Positions 15,218 to 23,624 of a stretch of DNA of 39,089 nt are shown here, piece after piece. This stretch comes from Candidatus Magasanikbacteria bacterium RIFCSPHIGHO2_01_FULL_41_23 (GTDB lineage Bacteria; Patescibacteriota; Patescibacteriia; Magasanikbacterales; UBA922), in contig MFPT01000004.1 in NCBI GenBank assembly GCA_001782805.1, positions 1 through 39,089 on the forward strand, read 5' to 3'. How positions within the stretch are numbered: the stretch's first letter is position 1; each line of letters starts with the position of its first letter. The position numbers and the translations under genes are program-made. The notes below the pieces were generated by a model. It made no database searches. It saw nothing but the letters and a program-made list of their open reading frames with translations, and was not told the origin of the DNA.

Positions 15218-16246
15218 TTATTTCCACTCATAACTCCGATAAACCCACTTGGCCAATTCTCGCGCTTCCACAAAACGTGCATCATTAGTGACCGCGCCCA
15301 GGACAACAATATCAACAACATGGCTAGTTGATGAAGTCACTTGGAAAGCAAAATTATAATCAGATTCGGGAATGGAGCCGGTTTTGCCGCCACGAATATT
15401 CAAACCATGTTTGGGAATAATGCCACTGACCAACCAATCTGTGGTTTTTAATGTTTTAGCGAATCTATTATCAACGGTTGAGATTCTATATTCCGGTAAA
15501 ATAACAAAATCGCGAATCATTGGTTTTTTAAACGCTTCGAAAATTAAAAGCGCAATGTCTGCGGCCGTGCTGGTATTTTTGGGATCAAGTCCGGTTGGTT
15601 CTGCAATATGAGTGTTAGTCAGCCCCAATTGAGTGGCTTTTTGATTAAGCCGCTCCACAAATTCAGTGCGCGAAAATCCTGATGCGTCAACCAATGACAA
15701 AATTGCGCGATTCGATGAAGCGACGAGTGATGCTCCCCACAAATCTTTAATTAAGTATGTTTGATTGGCAACAATGTCATTATCATAAACAGCATCAATT
15801 GCCGCCGTGGTAGTGGCGGAAAAATCAAGTGGTGTTTCCAAAAGTACCAATGCCGACAATAATTTGGTAATGCTCGCGATTGGCCATGGCTCATACGCGG
15901 CTTTGCCAAACAGCATTTCTCCCGTGGTATTATCGCGTACCACAATATGGCGGCCGGTAAACGCGGTCGGATCAAGTGGCTGCGCGTCAACTCGACGAAT
16001 TGGCCGAAGTGGTGTTGGTAAAAGAACAACAGGCAATGATGGTCTGATTCGCCACCAATTATTAACAGAAATCTTACCGGCTAATCGTTCGGCAAAATTC
16101 AACCACTGACTAGTAATATATTGTTCCACGCTTACACTGAAACCGAATATAATTATCAGAAAAAAAATCACTAATAAAAAAAATCCCCTGACACGAGTGC
16201 GTTCGGAATTATTTCTATGTTCAAAATTTTGCAAAAAATTAATCAT
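15218..16246 (-). CDS. D-alanyl-D-alanine carboxypeptidase (peptidase S11)
   Basis: Penicillin-binding-protein-5-like enzyme that trims peptidoglycan stem peptides. A transmembrane segment (FFLLVIFFLIIIFGFSVSV) anchors it. The active-site triad is complete: SITK in WPIASITKLLS, SSN in LVASSNRAIL, and KTG in RGGKTGSIPES. The product is 342 aa from ATG 16246, which overlaps the scpB stop (…CATGATTAA…) by 8 nt and suggests translational coupling. It is last gene of aspS-scpA-scpB-dac. Confidence 0.9.
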   Translation of the reverse strand: MINFLQNFEHRNNSERTRVRGFFLLVIFFLIIIFGFSVSVEQYITSQWLNFAERLAGKISVNNWWRIRPSLPVVLLPTPLRPIRRVDAQPLDPTAFTGRHIVVRDNTTGEMLFGKAAYEPWPIASITKLLSALVLLETPLDFSATTTAAIDAVYDNDIVANQTYLIKDLWGASLVASSNRAILSLVDASGFSRTEFVERLNQKATQLGLTNTHIAEPTGLDPKNTSTAADIALLIFEAFKKPMIRDFVILPEYRISTVDNRFAKTLKTTDWLVSGIIPKHGLNIRGGKTGSIPESDYNFAFQVTSSTSHVVDIVVLGAVTNDARFVEARELAKWVYRSYEWK

Positions 16247-16793
16247 GAATTGTGACAGAAGAATTATTCGGTTCAACGCTGGCGACAATGTGCGCATGAT
16301 TATGCAGTTCAGAATAATTGGACAAATCTTCCGGAGAATGTAAACCCAACTGACGCAAAGCCGTGGCTGAAACGCGATAAACAGCCATTAACGCGTCAAT
16401 TGATTCCTCTTCTTCCACCAAACCGCGTAGAGAAAGATTGCGTAAAATAATCGCGCAATTGACACCACGAATCGCTTCAATTTCCGGACGCGTGATTGGA
16501 CCTTGATACGCCACTACGGTCAAAGTTTCCAATTGAGCGCGCGTTAACTCTCCCATCAATTCCTGCGTGGTGAATTTGGCCACGATCTCGACATTTTCCG
16601 GATTAGTTACCATTTGAATATCAGCGCCAGTATCAATAATGTGAATGCCGGAATTCGGAGAATTGAACCGTTCTTTTAAATCAATGATCGCAGTTTCCAA
16701 AGTTTCATTGTCCACTCCGAGCGCTTTTTTTAATTCCAAACGTGATAATGGTTTGGAAGCGATGTATAAAATTGATTCGAGTTGTGATGTCAT
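16239..16793 (-). CDS. scpB: segregation and condensation protein B
   Basis: Winged-helix kleisin-interacting subunit of the SMC complex. The 184-aa product shows ESILYIASKPLSRLELKKALG, LTRAQLETLTVVAYQGPITRPEIEAIRGVN and LRNLSLRGLVEE, the classic ScpB signatures. It lies 3 nt after scpA and overlaps the dac start. Confidence 0.95.
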   Translation of the reverse strand: MTSQLESILYIASKPLSRLELKKALGVDNETLETAIIDLKERFNSPNSGIHIIDTGADIQMVTNPENVEIVAKFTTQELMGELTRAQLETLTVVAYQGPITRPEIEAIRGVNCAIILRNLSLRGLVEEEESIDALMAVYRVSATALRQLGLHSPEDLSNYSELHNHAHIVASVEPNNSSVTIHD

Positions 16794-16796
16794 AAA

Positions 16797-17495
16797 TTAT
16801 CCGTTACTCACTAAAATATCTCCAAATTGTTCTTGCTGGTCAATTTTCACAACCCGAATTTTTACTAACTCGAGGAGCGCCAAAAAACTAACGATCAATT
16901 CCGTGCGATTCTCGCGCGACGACAAACTATCCAATAAAGAAAACGCGCCACGACTCAACAATTGTCGCAAATGCTGAATTTTTTCCTTAATCGAAACAGC
17001 TCGGTCAATCGTCGCAAAAGGCAAAGGTTTGGGCGGACGCAATTTTTTTAGCAAACGCTCAAAACTTTCTTTTAAAGCATCAATTGTAACATTGCTCGGC
17101 AAACCTTCGGGAATAATAACACGAACCGATTGAACCCGAAAGGCGCTGAAATTATGTGCCAACCAACGTCGATTCATCTCGCGACTGGCAATCACAAATC
17201 GCTGATATAAACGCAACTGATCCGCCAAACTCTGACCCGAATCTTTTTCGTCTTCAAGTGGCAAAAACGCGGGCAAAATCGCGCGTGATTTTAAATATAA
17301 CAAACGCGCAGCCACAACGAGAAAATCCGCCAATTCTTGCCCATCATGATTGTCCATCGTTTCTAAATACTGCAAAAAACCATCAGTCACTTCCGCAATC
17401 GCGATTTCGGAAATATCGGTTTTTTTTTCTTCTATTAATGACAACAACAGGTCAAGCGGTCCGGTAAAATTAGCAAGTTGAAAAGTCACGGGCAT
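16797..17495 (-). CDS. scpA: segregation and condensation protein A (kleisin)
   Basis: Bridges the two SMC heads. The 232-aa product starts with FQLANFTGPLDLLLSLIEEKK, followed by DISEIAIAEVTDGFLQYL and LADFLVVAARLLYLKSRAILP, all ScpA hallmarks. The C-terminal winged helix includes LIVSFLALLELVKIRVV. It lies 5 nt downstream of aspS. Confidence 0.95.
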   Translation of the reverse strand: MPVTFQLANFTGPLDLLLSLIEEKKTDISEIAIAEVTDGFLQYLETMDNHDGQELADFLVVAARLLYLKSRAILPAFLPLEDEKDSGQSLADQLRLYQRFVIASREMNRRWLAHNFSAFRVQSVRVIIPEGLPSNVTIDALKESFERLLKKLRPPKPLPFATIDRAVSIKEKIQHLRQLLSRGAFSLLDSLSSRENRTELIVSFLALLELVKIRVVKIDQQEQFGDILVSNG

Positions 17496-17500
17496 AAACG

Positions 17501-19279
17501 TTAATCAGTAGAGCGAATATGCAAATCCCGCAGTTGACGATCATCAACCGTACTTGGACTGCCCATCATCGGCTCTTCGGCATGTTGATTTTTGGGAAAT
17601 GGAATCACCGCGCGGATATTTGGTTCACCCAAAAATAACATCAACAAACGATCAATTCCCGGAGCAAAACCACAATGCGGCGGCGCGCCATATTCAAACG
17701 CGTCAATCATGTGGCCGAATTTTTTGTTCACTGCGTCGCGCGTGTAGCCGGCTATTTCAAACGCGCGATACATAATTTCCGGATCTTTGTTGCGCACTGC
17801 GCCGGATGACAATTCCAAACCATTGGCAATAATATCATATTGATCAGCCAAAATAGTCAGCGGATCCTTGGAGTTAAGCGTATCAAGTCCGCCTTGAGGC
17901 AGAGAAAATGGATTATGCCCGAAATCAATAGCGCCGGCCTCACCGGAGATCCCTACTTTGTCGGGACTCCATTCATACATCGGAAAATCCACAATCCATG
18001 CCCACGCAATTACATTCGGATCAGCCAAATGTAATTTTTCCGCTGCCAATGTTCGCACCGCGCCCAAAACTTTGGAAGCAAGAAGCGGTTCATCGGCCAC
18101 AAAAAATAAAATATCATTGGTTTTTATTTTTAATTTATCACGCAATTCATTTAACTCTTCCGGTTTAAAAAATTTCACGATTGTTCCTTCAAAATCAGTC
18201 GTATATTTTAACCAAGCCAAACCTTTGGCTTTATTCCTTTTGGCAAGTTCAGTAAATTCTTCATCAATTTCTTTGCGCGTAAACTGCGCGCCGCTTGGCA
18301 CCACAATCACTCGCACAGCTTTCGCTTCTACAAAAACTTTAAAATCTGTATTTTTTGCCCAATCAGTCACGTCAACTATTTTCAAATCATAGCGTAAATC
18401 CGGACGATCGGTTCCATACGTATCCAGCACATACTGATACGGCAAACGCGGAAAGGGATTTTGTTGCACAATTTTGCCTGCCACTTTTTCCGTCAGTTCG
18501 ATAAACAGCGGTTCCATTAAATCAAAAAATTCATCGCGTTCCAGAAAACTGGTTTCCACATCAAGCTGGTAAAATTCTCCCGGACTGCGATCCGCACGCG
18601 GATCTTCGTCGCGCATGCACGGCGCGATTTGGTAATAGCGATCCATTCCCGCGACCATGAGTAATTGTTTGTATTGTTGCGGCGCTTGCGGCAGCGCGTA
18701 AAATTTCCCTGGATGAATCCGACTCGGCACCAAAAAATCGCGCGCGCCTTCGGGCGATGACACGGTTAAAATCGGCGTGGAAATTTCCAAAAAATCCCGC
18801 GCATCCATATACGCGCGGATATATTGAATCATTTTCGCGCGAAAAATTATATTATTTTTCAAGTGTTCGCGACGCAATTCCAAATAACGGTATTTCAAAC
18901 GCAATTCTTCATCTTCCTCTTCTTTGTGCGCGTCAAAAATTTCAAACGGCAAAGTTTTGGCTTGACTTAAAATTTCCAATTTCTGCGCTTTTAATTCAAT
19001 GGCTCCGGTCAGCAAATCTTTATTGACGGCTTCGGGAACGCGTGCCACGATTGTGCCTGTAACTTTAATAACATATTCGTATTTCAAAGTATCGGCCAAC
19101 GCAAAATTAGCCGTGATATCCGGATTAAACACAATTTGCGTAATTCCATATCGATCACGCAAATCTACAAAAATTAAGCCGCCGAGATTGCGGCGCTTAT
19201 GTACCCAGCCGGCAAGCGTGACTATTTTATCTACCTGTTCTGAACGAAGTTCGCCGCAAGTATTTGTACGATATGACAT
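17501..19279 (-). CDS. aspS: aspartyl-tRNA synthetase, bacterial type
   Basis: Class IIb synthetase of 592 aa. The N-terminal OB-fold anticodon domain (VTLAGWVHKRRNLGGLIFVDLRDRYG) is followed by the catalytic core with PEGARDFLVPSR, PQAPQQYKQLLMVAGMDRYYQIAPCMRDEDPRADRSP, a bacterial insert domain, and motif 3 in GFAPGIDRLLMLFLGEPNIRAVIPFPK. The start is ATG 19279 (MSYRTNTCGEL). The leader is ~25 nt with no SD but a T7 run next to the ATG. It is first gene of the aspS-scpA-scpB-dac operon. Whether it also charges tRNA-Asn cannot be judged from this window. Confidence 0.96.
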   Translation of the reverse strand: MSYRTNTCGELRSEQVDKIVTLAGWVHKRRNLGGLIFVDLRDRYGITQIVFNPDITANFALADTLKYEYVIKVTGTIVARVPEAVNKDLLTGAIELKAQKLEILSQAKTLPFEIFDAHKEEEDEELRLKYRYLELRREHLKNNIIFRAKMIQYIRAYMDARDFLEISTPILTVSSPEGARDFLVPSRIHPGKFYALPQAPQQYKQLLMVAGMDRYYQIAPCMRDEDPRADRSPGEFYQLDVETSFLERDEFFDLMEPLFIELTEKVAGKIVQQNPFPRLPYQYVLDTYGTDRPDLRYDLKIVDVTDWAKNTDFKVFVEAKAVRVIVVPSGAQFTRKEIDEEFTELAKRNKAKGLAWLKYTTDFEGTIVKFFKPEELNELRDKLKIKTNDILFFVADEPLLASKVLGAVRTLAAEKLHLADPNVIAWAWIVDFPMYEWSPDKVGISGEAGAIDFGHNPFSLPQGGLDTLNSKDPLTILADQYDIIANGLELSSGAVRNKDPEIMYRAFEIAGYTRDAVNKKFGHMIDAFEYGAPPHCGFAPGIDRLLMLFLGEPNIRAVIPFPKNQHAEEPMMGSPSTVDDRQLRDLHIRSTD

Positions 19280-19310
19280 ATAAAAAAAGAGAGCTGATAA
19301 AAGCCTCTTC

Positions 19311-19339
19311 ATTTTAGCGGTTTATGACAAATTTGGCAA
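19311..19339 (-). promoter_or_regulatory. aspS operon promoter
   Basis: On the minus strand: TTGCCA (19334-19339), exactly 17 bp, TAAAAT (19311-19316). Confidence 0.6.
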
Positions 19340-19459
19340 ATTCACGATTATTAAAAAACCTCTAAAATAAAAACCACCCATTTATAGGTGAAGTATATGT
19401 TTTGTCCGCGCCGTGTTTCGTCAACGCTGGAGCGAACAAAACACGGACACGGCACAGGA

Positions 19460-19750
19460 CTAGACCGGATCTGGAATCTGCACGAAACTTGGAAGAAGCT
19501 TCGACCAATCCGACCTGTTGAACGGCAACTTCTTGTAGATGGCCGGCTCAACTCGCACGTAAACTACGAAAAACTTGAGCTTCCCGATCACGTGCTGAAC
19601 CTTGGTGACGAGACCGATGTGAACAGGGTCGTCATCTTCGGTCCAAAACGTGATATTTTCCCCTTCACGGGGCTGGTGTTCAAGACCACCGATATCACGG
19701 CAGAAGAACTGCCGACTATCGATGTACACCACAAGAGTAAGCGTCGTCAT
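19460..19750 (-). CDS. GC-rich small protein of unknown function
   Basis: The 96-aa product starts at ATG 19750 with TGGAGG 4 nt upstream, and a perfect hairpin (TTTGTGG/CCACAAA) stands just before the SD. The sequence (MTTLTLVVYIDSRQFFCRDIGG...) is predicted mostly beta-strand, with no signal peptide. I do not recognise the family. Codon choice (ATC, TTC, AAG, GTG, CAC) is strongly GC-ending on this strand. That is why I prefer it to the overlapping 135-aa plus-strand ORF. It is divergent from the next GC-rich gene. Confidence 0.65.
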   Translation of the reverse strand: MTTLTLVVYIDSRQFFCRDIGGLEHQPREGENITFWTEDDDPVHIGLVTKVQHVIGKLKFFVVYVRVEPAIYKKLPFNRSDWSKLLPSFVQIPDPV

Positions 19751-19763
19751 ACATCCTCCAGGT

Positions 19764-19783
19764 TTTGTGGCTATCACCACAAA
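19764..19783 (-). promoter_or_regulatory. pre-SD hairpin of the 19460-19750 gene
   Basis: TTTGTGG-ctatca-CCACAAA: a perfect 7-bp stem ending 4 nt upstream of the TGGAGG SD on the minus strand. Confidence 0.5.
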
Positions 19784-19865
19784 CGAAAAACATAGCGGTC
19801 AATTGTAAGCTAACAAGAGATTATCTAAATTGTCAAGCGGAGATATATTAAAACTCAAATAAATA

Positions 19866-19894
19866 TTTACAATCAGCCACGATTCTGGTATAGA
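19866..19894 (+). promoter_or_regulatory. promoter of the 19940-20284 gene
   Basis: TTTACA (19866-19871), exactly 17 bp, TATAGA (19889-19894). It places the transcription start at or next to base 19901, where the 5' hairpin begins. Confidence 0.6.
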
Positions 19895-19900
19895 TACATA

Positions 19901-19920
19901 TGCTCGTACAAATACGAGCA
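19901..19920 (+). promoter_or_regulatory. 5'-terminal mRNA hairpin before a strong SD
   Basis: TGCTCGTA-CAAA-TACGAGCA: a perfect 8-bp stem with a 4-nt loop, followed by AAGGAG and ATG. A structure at the very 5' end followed by a strong SD is a known arrangement for stabilising mRNA. Confidence 0.55.
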
Positions 19921-19939
19921 ATCACAAGGAGAATGGTTC

Positions 19940-20284
19940 ATGACCACTTTGCACAAGGAAATGAGAATCGAGTTGCCACTTCCGGGTCGCAACTACGCCG
20001 CTTTCGGCTTCCTGGACGAGGGCGAGGAATCGGTCGATGCGAGCACCATGTTCGCCCGCACCGGAGGCAAGAACCGCGTGATCGCGGGTGACAAGGATTG
20101 GGAGTTGATCAAGGCTCATCTGCGATGGATCAACCCTACTCTCAAAGATTTCCACCTCGTCACGAAGCGAGATGCGGACGGCAGCCCTCGTTCCAACTGG
20201 GGTGGCGGTCACTCGTGGGACGAGTGGTATGGCATCGGCGATAAGTGGAACGCCGATGGTCTCGTTATCTGCTGTGTCGAATGA
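19940..20284 (+). CDS. GC-rich small protein of unknown function
   Basis: The 114-aa product starts at ATG 19940 with AAGGAG 9 nt upstream. It is charged and Trp-rich at its C-terminus (NWGGGHSWDEWYGIGDKWN), with no signal peptide or membrane segment. I do not recognise the family. GC-ending codons set it apart from the AT-rich background. The transcript would be bracketed by a perfect 5' hairpin (19901-19920) and a 14-bp 3' hairpin (20298-20344). Confidence 0.65.
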   Translation: MTTLHKEMRIELPLPGRNYAAFGFLDEGEESVDASTMFARTGGKNRVIAGDKDWELIKAHLRWINPTLKDFHLVTKRDADGSPRSNWGGGHSWDEWYGIGDKWNADGLVICCVE

Positions 20285-20297
20285 GCTATCGGCACTT

Positions 20298-20344
20298 GGA
20301 GCCGAGAGGTCTTGGGTCTTTTGGGCTCTTGATCTCTCGGTTCC
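20298..20344 (+). terminator. long 3' hairpin after the 19940-20284 gene
   Basis: GGAGCCGAGAGGTC and GATCTCTCGGTTCC form a 14-bp stem (two G-U pairs) around a 19-nt loop, starting 14 nt past the stop codon. No U-tract follows directly; the true terminator may be 20361-20402. Confidence 0.5.
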
Positions 20345-20360
20345 TCAATCAAAAAATTTT

Positions 20361-20402
20361 AAAATTCCTGCTAAGATATAAATCTAACGGGAATTTTTTT
20401 AT
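20361..20402. terminator. shared terminator between convergent GC-rich genes
   Basis: AAAATTCC...GGAATTTT with a T7 run and an inner taagat/atcta pairing. It can serve the plus-strand small gene and the minus-strand oxidoreductase. Confidence 0.55.
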
Positions 20403-20405
20403 TTA

Positions 20406-20467
20406 ATCCATCTTAAAATCATAAAAATTTATGAACTTAAGATGGATCTGTAAATTGCGGTTTACAG
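20406..20467 (-). repeat. two inverted repeats downstream of the oxidoreductase gene
   Basis: ATCCATCTTAA (20406-20416) pairs with TTAAGATGGAT (20437-20447), an 11-bp perfect stem. CTGTAAA (20448-20454) pairs with TTTACAG (20461-20467), a 7-bp stem. Both lie 3' of the minus-strand gene and probably protect or end its mRNA. Confidence 0.45.
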
Positions 20468-20515
20468 ACCCCCCTTGTCCGAAACTCCGTCCGCAAACGG
20501 AATGCTTGACCCAAG

Positions 20516-21787
20516 CTAAAGCACTTTGTGTTCAGGCTTGAATTCTCGACCAATGGCGTAGGCCGAGATGTCCAACTGAACACCGTCGAGATCCATGGTG
20601 TTGCCACCGACTTCCAGCTTGTGCCGGACAATGCGAGCCGTAAACGGCGAGTGCATTGCTCCGTGGCCGGAAAAGCCGACAGCGTGAACCAAGTTCTTGA
20701 CGTGCTTGTCGTTGTCGATGAACGGGTTGTGGTCCGGAGCGTTGTCGTAAACCCCGCTCGTATGTTGAACCATTCCCAAATCACCGAGTACCGGAAGCCA
20801 CCCGGCGAGCTCGCGCCACATCTCGACAGCATAGCCGTCCAGATCATGTGCGCTAAAGCCCACGGGGACCTCGTCTTGGCACCTGTCCGGTGCCTCTGCT
20901 CGGTACGGATCTGTCCTCCTGATCCAGCCCAGGATCATCTTGTCACCACTCAGCTCAGGCCGACAGTAGGCTCCACAGTCAGTAGCCACGAATGGCCACT
21001 CTGAAAAGTCTACTGTAAGACCGTTTTTGCTGAGGTAGTAGACAAACACCTTTTTAGGCTCTATCTCCGGTTGGGGATAAAGACCTGGCGTGGACCAAAG
21101 TGCTTGGGTCTTCATTGTCCAAAGTCCTGTGGCATTGACTACGAAGTCGCAGGCCACATCAACTTTGTCGCCGTATCCCACGACATCTAGGTCGGTATTC
21201 CGAAGAACCTTCCTGGCATGCAGTCGTGTGATACGATCTCCACTCAAGTCCACTCCAAGGACTTCAGTGTTACGGTAGTGCACGACACCGAGTCTTTCCG
21301 CGACCTCGCATGCCGTGCTGTAGATGACTTCTGGTCTCATGAAGCCATCCGTCGGACACCAAGTGCCACCGAGAATATCGCGGCTCACATACGGAAATCG
21401 CGCGGCGACCTCCGTTTGAGTGAGAACCACGGCCTCGGTCAGACCACACTGGCGTTGTAGAGCATTTTCTGTCTGCGCAACCGTGAACTGTTCCGGATCA
21501 CGGTAGACAAACAGATAACCGCGGGGGAAATACGCTTGGTCGGTTTCGTAACGCGATGCGAAATCGCGTAGTTGCCGTACAGCGTACATCATTCCACGGA
21601 TAGTGCTCTCGGTGCTGAACTGTTGTCGACAAGCGGCAACAGAACGGCCAGAAGCACCATTGCCCGGAGACCCTTTCTCAATGAGAGTGACTTGGTAGCC
21701 CTGTTCGGCCAAATCCAAAGCCATGTACGAGCCGGTAATCCCTGCGCCCAGAACAGCGACATGGGGTTTACCGGCAATGTTAGGCAT
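20516..21787 (-). CDS. DAO-family FAD-dependent oxidoreductase
   Basis: The 423-aa flavoprotein has an N-terminal Rossmann motif, VAVLGAGITGSYMALDLAEQGYQVTLIEK, then GASGRSVA. The DAO-type C-terminal signature is VHAVGFSGHGAMHSP. This is the fold of D-amino-acid, sarcosine and proline/hydroxyproline oxidases. The substrate is not evident, but its position directly after proS and proBAC makes a proline-related imino acid an attractive guess. The start is ATG 21787 with GAAGGTG upstream, preferred to GTG 21829, which abuts the proS stop. GC-rich codon use matches proS. Confidence 0.8.
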   Translation of the reverse strand: MPNIAGKPHVAVLGAGITGSYMALDLAEQGYQVTLIEKGSPGNGASGRSVAACRQQFSTESTIRGMMYAVRQLRDFASRYETDQAYFPRGYLFVYRDPEQFTVAQTENALQRQCGLTEAVVLTQTEVAARFPYVSRDILGGTWCPTDGFMRPEVIYSTACEVAERLGVVHYRNTEVLGVDLSGDRITRLHARKVLRNTDLDVVGYGDKVDVACDFVVNATGLWTMKTQALWSTPGLYPQPEIEPKKVFVYYLSKNGLTVDFSEWPFVATDCGAYCRPELSGDKMILGWIRRTDPYRAEAPDRCQDEVPVGFSAHDLDGYAVEMWRELAGWLPVLGDLGMVQHTSGVYDNAPDHNPFIDNDKHVKNLVHAVGFSGHGAMHSPFTARIVRHKLEVGGNTMDLDGVQLDISAYAIGREFKPEHKVL

Positions 21788-21833
21788 AACATTCACCTTC
21801 TTTGCCTTTTCTCGCACTGTTTTTGACACTCGC

Positions 21834-23534
21834 TTAGCGCTGACTGAACTGAACGATGGCCTCCTCGAAGGTCATCTCTCGGCGTTCATCAGTGCGGCGA
21901 TTCTTGACTTCCACGATCCCTTCGTTAGCCCGACGGCCAACGATGATCTGGAAGGGGTAACCAATGAGATCAGCATCAGCGAACTTCGCGCCAATGCGGA
22001 TATCACGGTCGTCCAAGACCACCTCGCCAGTCCTGAGAAGCGACTGGTAAAGGGTCTCGGCGGCGGCGACCTGAGCAGAAGTAGCGGAAATGATCGCCAC
22101 TTTGTAGGGAGCCAGAGCCTCTGGCCAGATCATCCCTTTGTTGTCGTAGTTCTGTCGCTGTTCGATGGCCGCGGCCATGATGCGCGAAACACCAATGCCG
22201 TAGCATCCCATCCAGATGGTCTGGACAGTGCCGTTGACATCAGTGTACGTGGCGTTCATGGCTTCGGAGTACTTGCGGCCGAGCTGGAAGATGTGCCCGA
22301 CCTCAATCCCCTTTTGGATGCCGAGTTTTCCCTGTCCACACGCGGCACAGGTGTCTCCCACTTGTGCGTTACGCAAGTTGTAGAAACGCTCGGGCATGGC
22401 CAGATCACCACGACCAACGTTGACGTCAAGCCAGTGCTTATCCGTCTCGTTGCCACCGCAAAGGAAGTTATGGAGTCCCTTGACGGTTTCGTCGAAGTAG
22501 ATCGAACACTTGAGCCCGATGGGGCCGGCGAATCCGACTTGCGCACCAGTGGTTTCGATCACGATCTGGTCCGAGGCCAGCTCCAGCTCGGTTGCGCCGA
22601 GCAAGTTCTTGAGCTTGGTCTCGTTGATCACTTGATCACCACGAATGCAGACAGCGACGGCCTTGGTGTTGTCCACCCAATAGATGATCGTCTTGACCAT
22701 CTGCGCTCCGGAGATGCTGAACATCTGGGAGAGTTCCTCCACGGTTCTCGCGTTGGGAGTATCTTCCAGATGCGCGTCCTTCATGGTGACGGACTCGTCG
22801 TTCGCGGTGCAGAGTCCCACGGCCTTCTCTTGGTTGGCACCGTAGGAACACTGGTCGCACGAAACAACAAAATCCTCGCCTGTCTGAGCGAGTACCATGA
22901 ACTCTGCACTGCCAGTGCCGCCGATCGCGCCACTGTCAGCTTCCACCATGACGAAGTTGAAACCGCACCTCGTGAAGACACGGTTGTAGGCGTCGCGCAT
23001 GTCCGCGTAGGACTTGCGCATGCCCGCCTCGTCGAGATCGAAGCTGTAGGCATCCTTCATCAGGAACTCACGGCCGCGAATGATGCCCCCATGCGGGCGG
23101 ACTTCATCGCGGAACTTCGCGCCGATCTGGTAGAGGTTAACCGGGAGCTGACGCCACGAAGTCACGTTATCCCTTACGAGAGCCGTGACTGCCTCTTCGG
23201 CCGTCGGTGCCAGAGCCAGGTCTTGCCCCTTTCGATCCCGGGAAGTGAAGAAGGTACGAGACGCCGAGTAGACATCCCAACGCTTCGTCTCATCCCAGAT
23301 CTCGCGCGGTTGCAGGATGGGGAGACTGATCTCCACCGCTCCTGCCTGATCCATCTCTTCGCGCACGATGCGCGAAGCTTTTTGGATCACCCGCCAACCC
23401 AGATGGGCGTAAGTGTAGAGTCCTGCGGCCAATTGTCGGATGAACCCGGCGCGGACGAGGAGCTGATGGCTCGGAATCGTCGCGTCGCGTGGGTTCTCCC
23501 GCAATGTGCCGGGAACCAATTTTGAGACACGCAT
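21834..23534 (-). CDS. proS: prolyl-tRNA synthetase, bacterial type with editing insert
   Basis: Class IIa enzyme of 566 aa, about the usual length of the bacterial form. It shows LVRAGFIRQLAAGLYTYAHLGWRV, LAPTAEEAVT, motif 2 YQIGAKFRDEVRPHGGIIRGREFLMKDAYSFD, an INS editing-type region (about 230-380) and the anticodon domain RIGAKFADADLIGYPFQIIVG. Codons are strongly GC-rich, unlike hisS and aspS here, so it is probably a horizontal replacement or second copy. AGAGGTG precedes ATG 23534. A 13-nt palindrome (CACCACGGTGGTG) lies in the leader. The large plus-strand ORF 21723-23525 is its antisense shadow. Confidence 0.93.
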   Translation of the reverse strand: MRVSKLVPGTLRENPRDATIPSHQLLVRAGFIRQLAAGLYTYAHLGWRVIQKASRIVREEMDQAGAVEISLPILQPREIWDETKRWDVYSASRTFFTSRDRKGQDLALAPTAEEAVTALVRDNVTSWRQLPVNLYQIGAKFRDEVRPHGGIIRGREFLMKDAYSFDLDEAGMRKSYADMRDAYNRVFTRCGFNFVMVEADSGAIGGTGSAEFMVLAQTGEDFVVSCDQCSYGANQEKAVGLCTANDESVTMKDAHLEDTPNARTVEELSQMFSISGAQMVKTIIYWVDNTKAVAVCIRGDQVINETKLKNLLGATELELASDQIVIETTGAQVGFAGPIGLKCSIYFDETVKGLHNFLCGGNETDKHWLDVNVGRGDLAMPERFYNLRNAQVGDTCAACGQGKLGIQKGIEVGHIFQLGRKYSEAMNATYTDVNGTVQTIWMGCYGIGVSRIMAAAIEQRQNYDNKGMIWPEALAPYKVAIISATSAQVAAAETLYQSLLRTGEVVLDDRDIRIGAKFADADLIGYPFQIIVGRRANEGIVEVKNRRTDERREMTFEEAIVQFSQR

Positions 23535-23589
23535 ATTTCACCTCTGAAGTGAATGACAACACACCACCGTGGTGCTTGCCTTATTATTC

Positions 23590-23618
23590 AGACTAGCATG
23601 ACACGATTATCCAGTCAA
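23590..23618 (-). promoter_or_regulatory. possible proS promoter
   Basis: On the minus strand: TTGACT (23613-23618), 17 bp, TAGTCT (23590-23595). The -10 is poor. If it is inactive, proS is read through from proC 90 nt upstream. Confidence 0.35.
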
Positions 23619-23624
23619 TAAATC

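Noticed and set aside
19280-19304. attenuator-like T7 run in the aspS leader
   Set aside because: The preceding stem is only 4-5 bp including a G-U, and there is no Asp-rich leader ORF.
19388-19795. 135-aa plus-strand ORF with a weak SD
   Set aside because: Codon use and the stronger GGAGG-type SD favour the minus-strand gene 19460-19750.
21723-23525. 600-aa plus-strand ORF
   Set aside because: It is exactly antisense to proS, whose motifs are clear. Long antisense ORFs are common in GC-rich coding DNA.
23535-23620. T-box or other riboswitch upstream of proS
   Set aside because: The leader is too short and lacks any T-box sequence. Only a 13-nt palindrome is visible.
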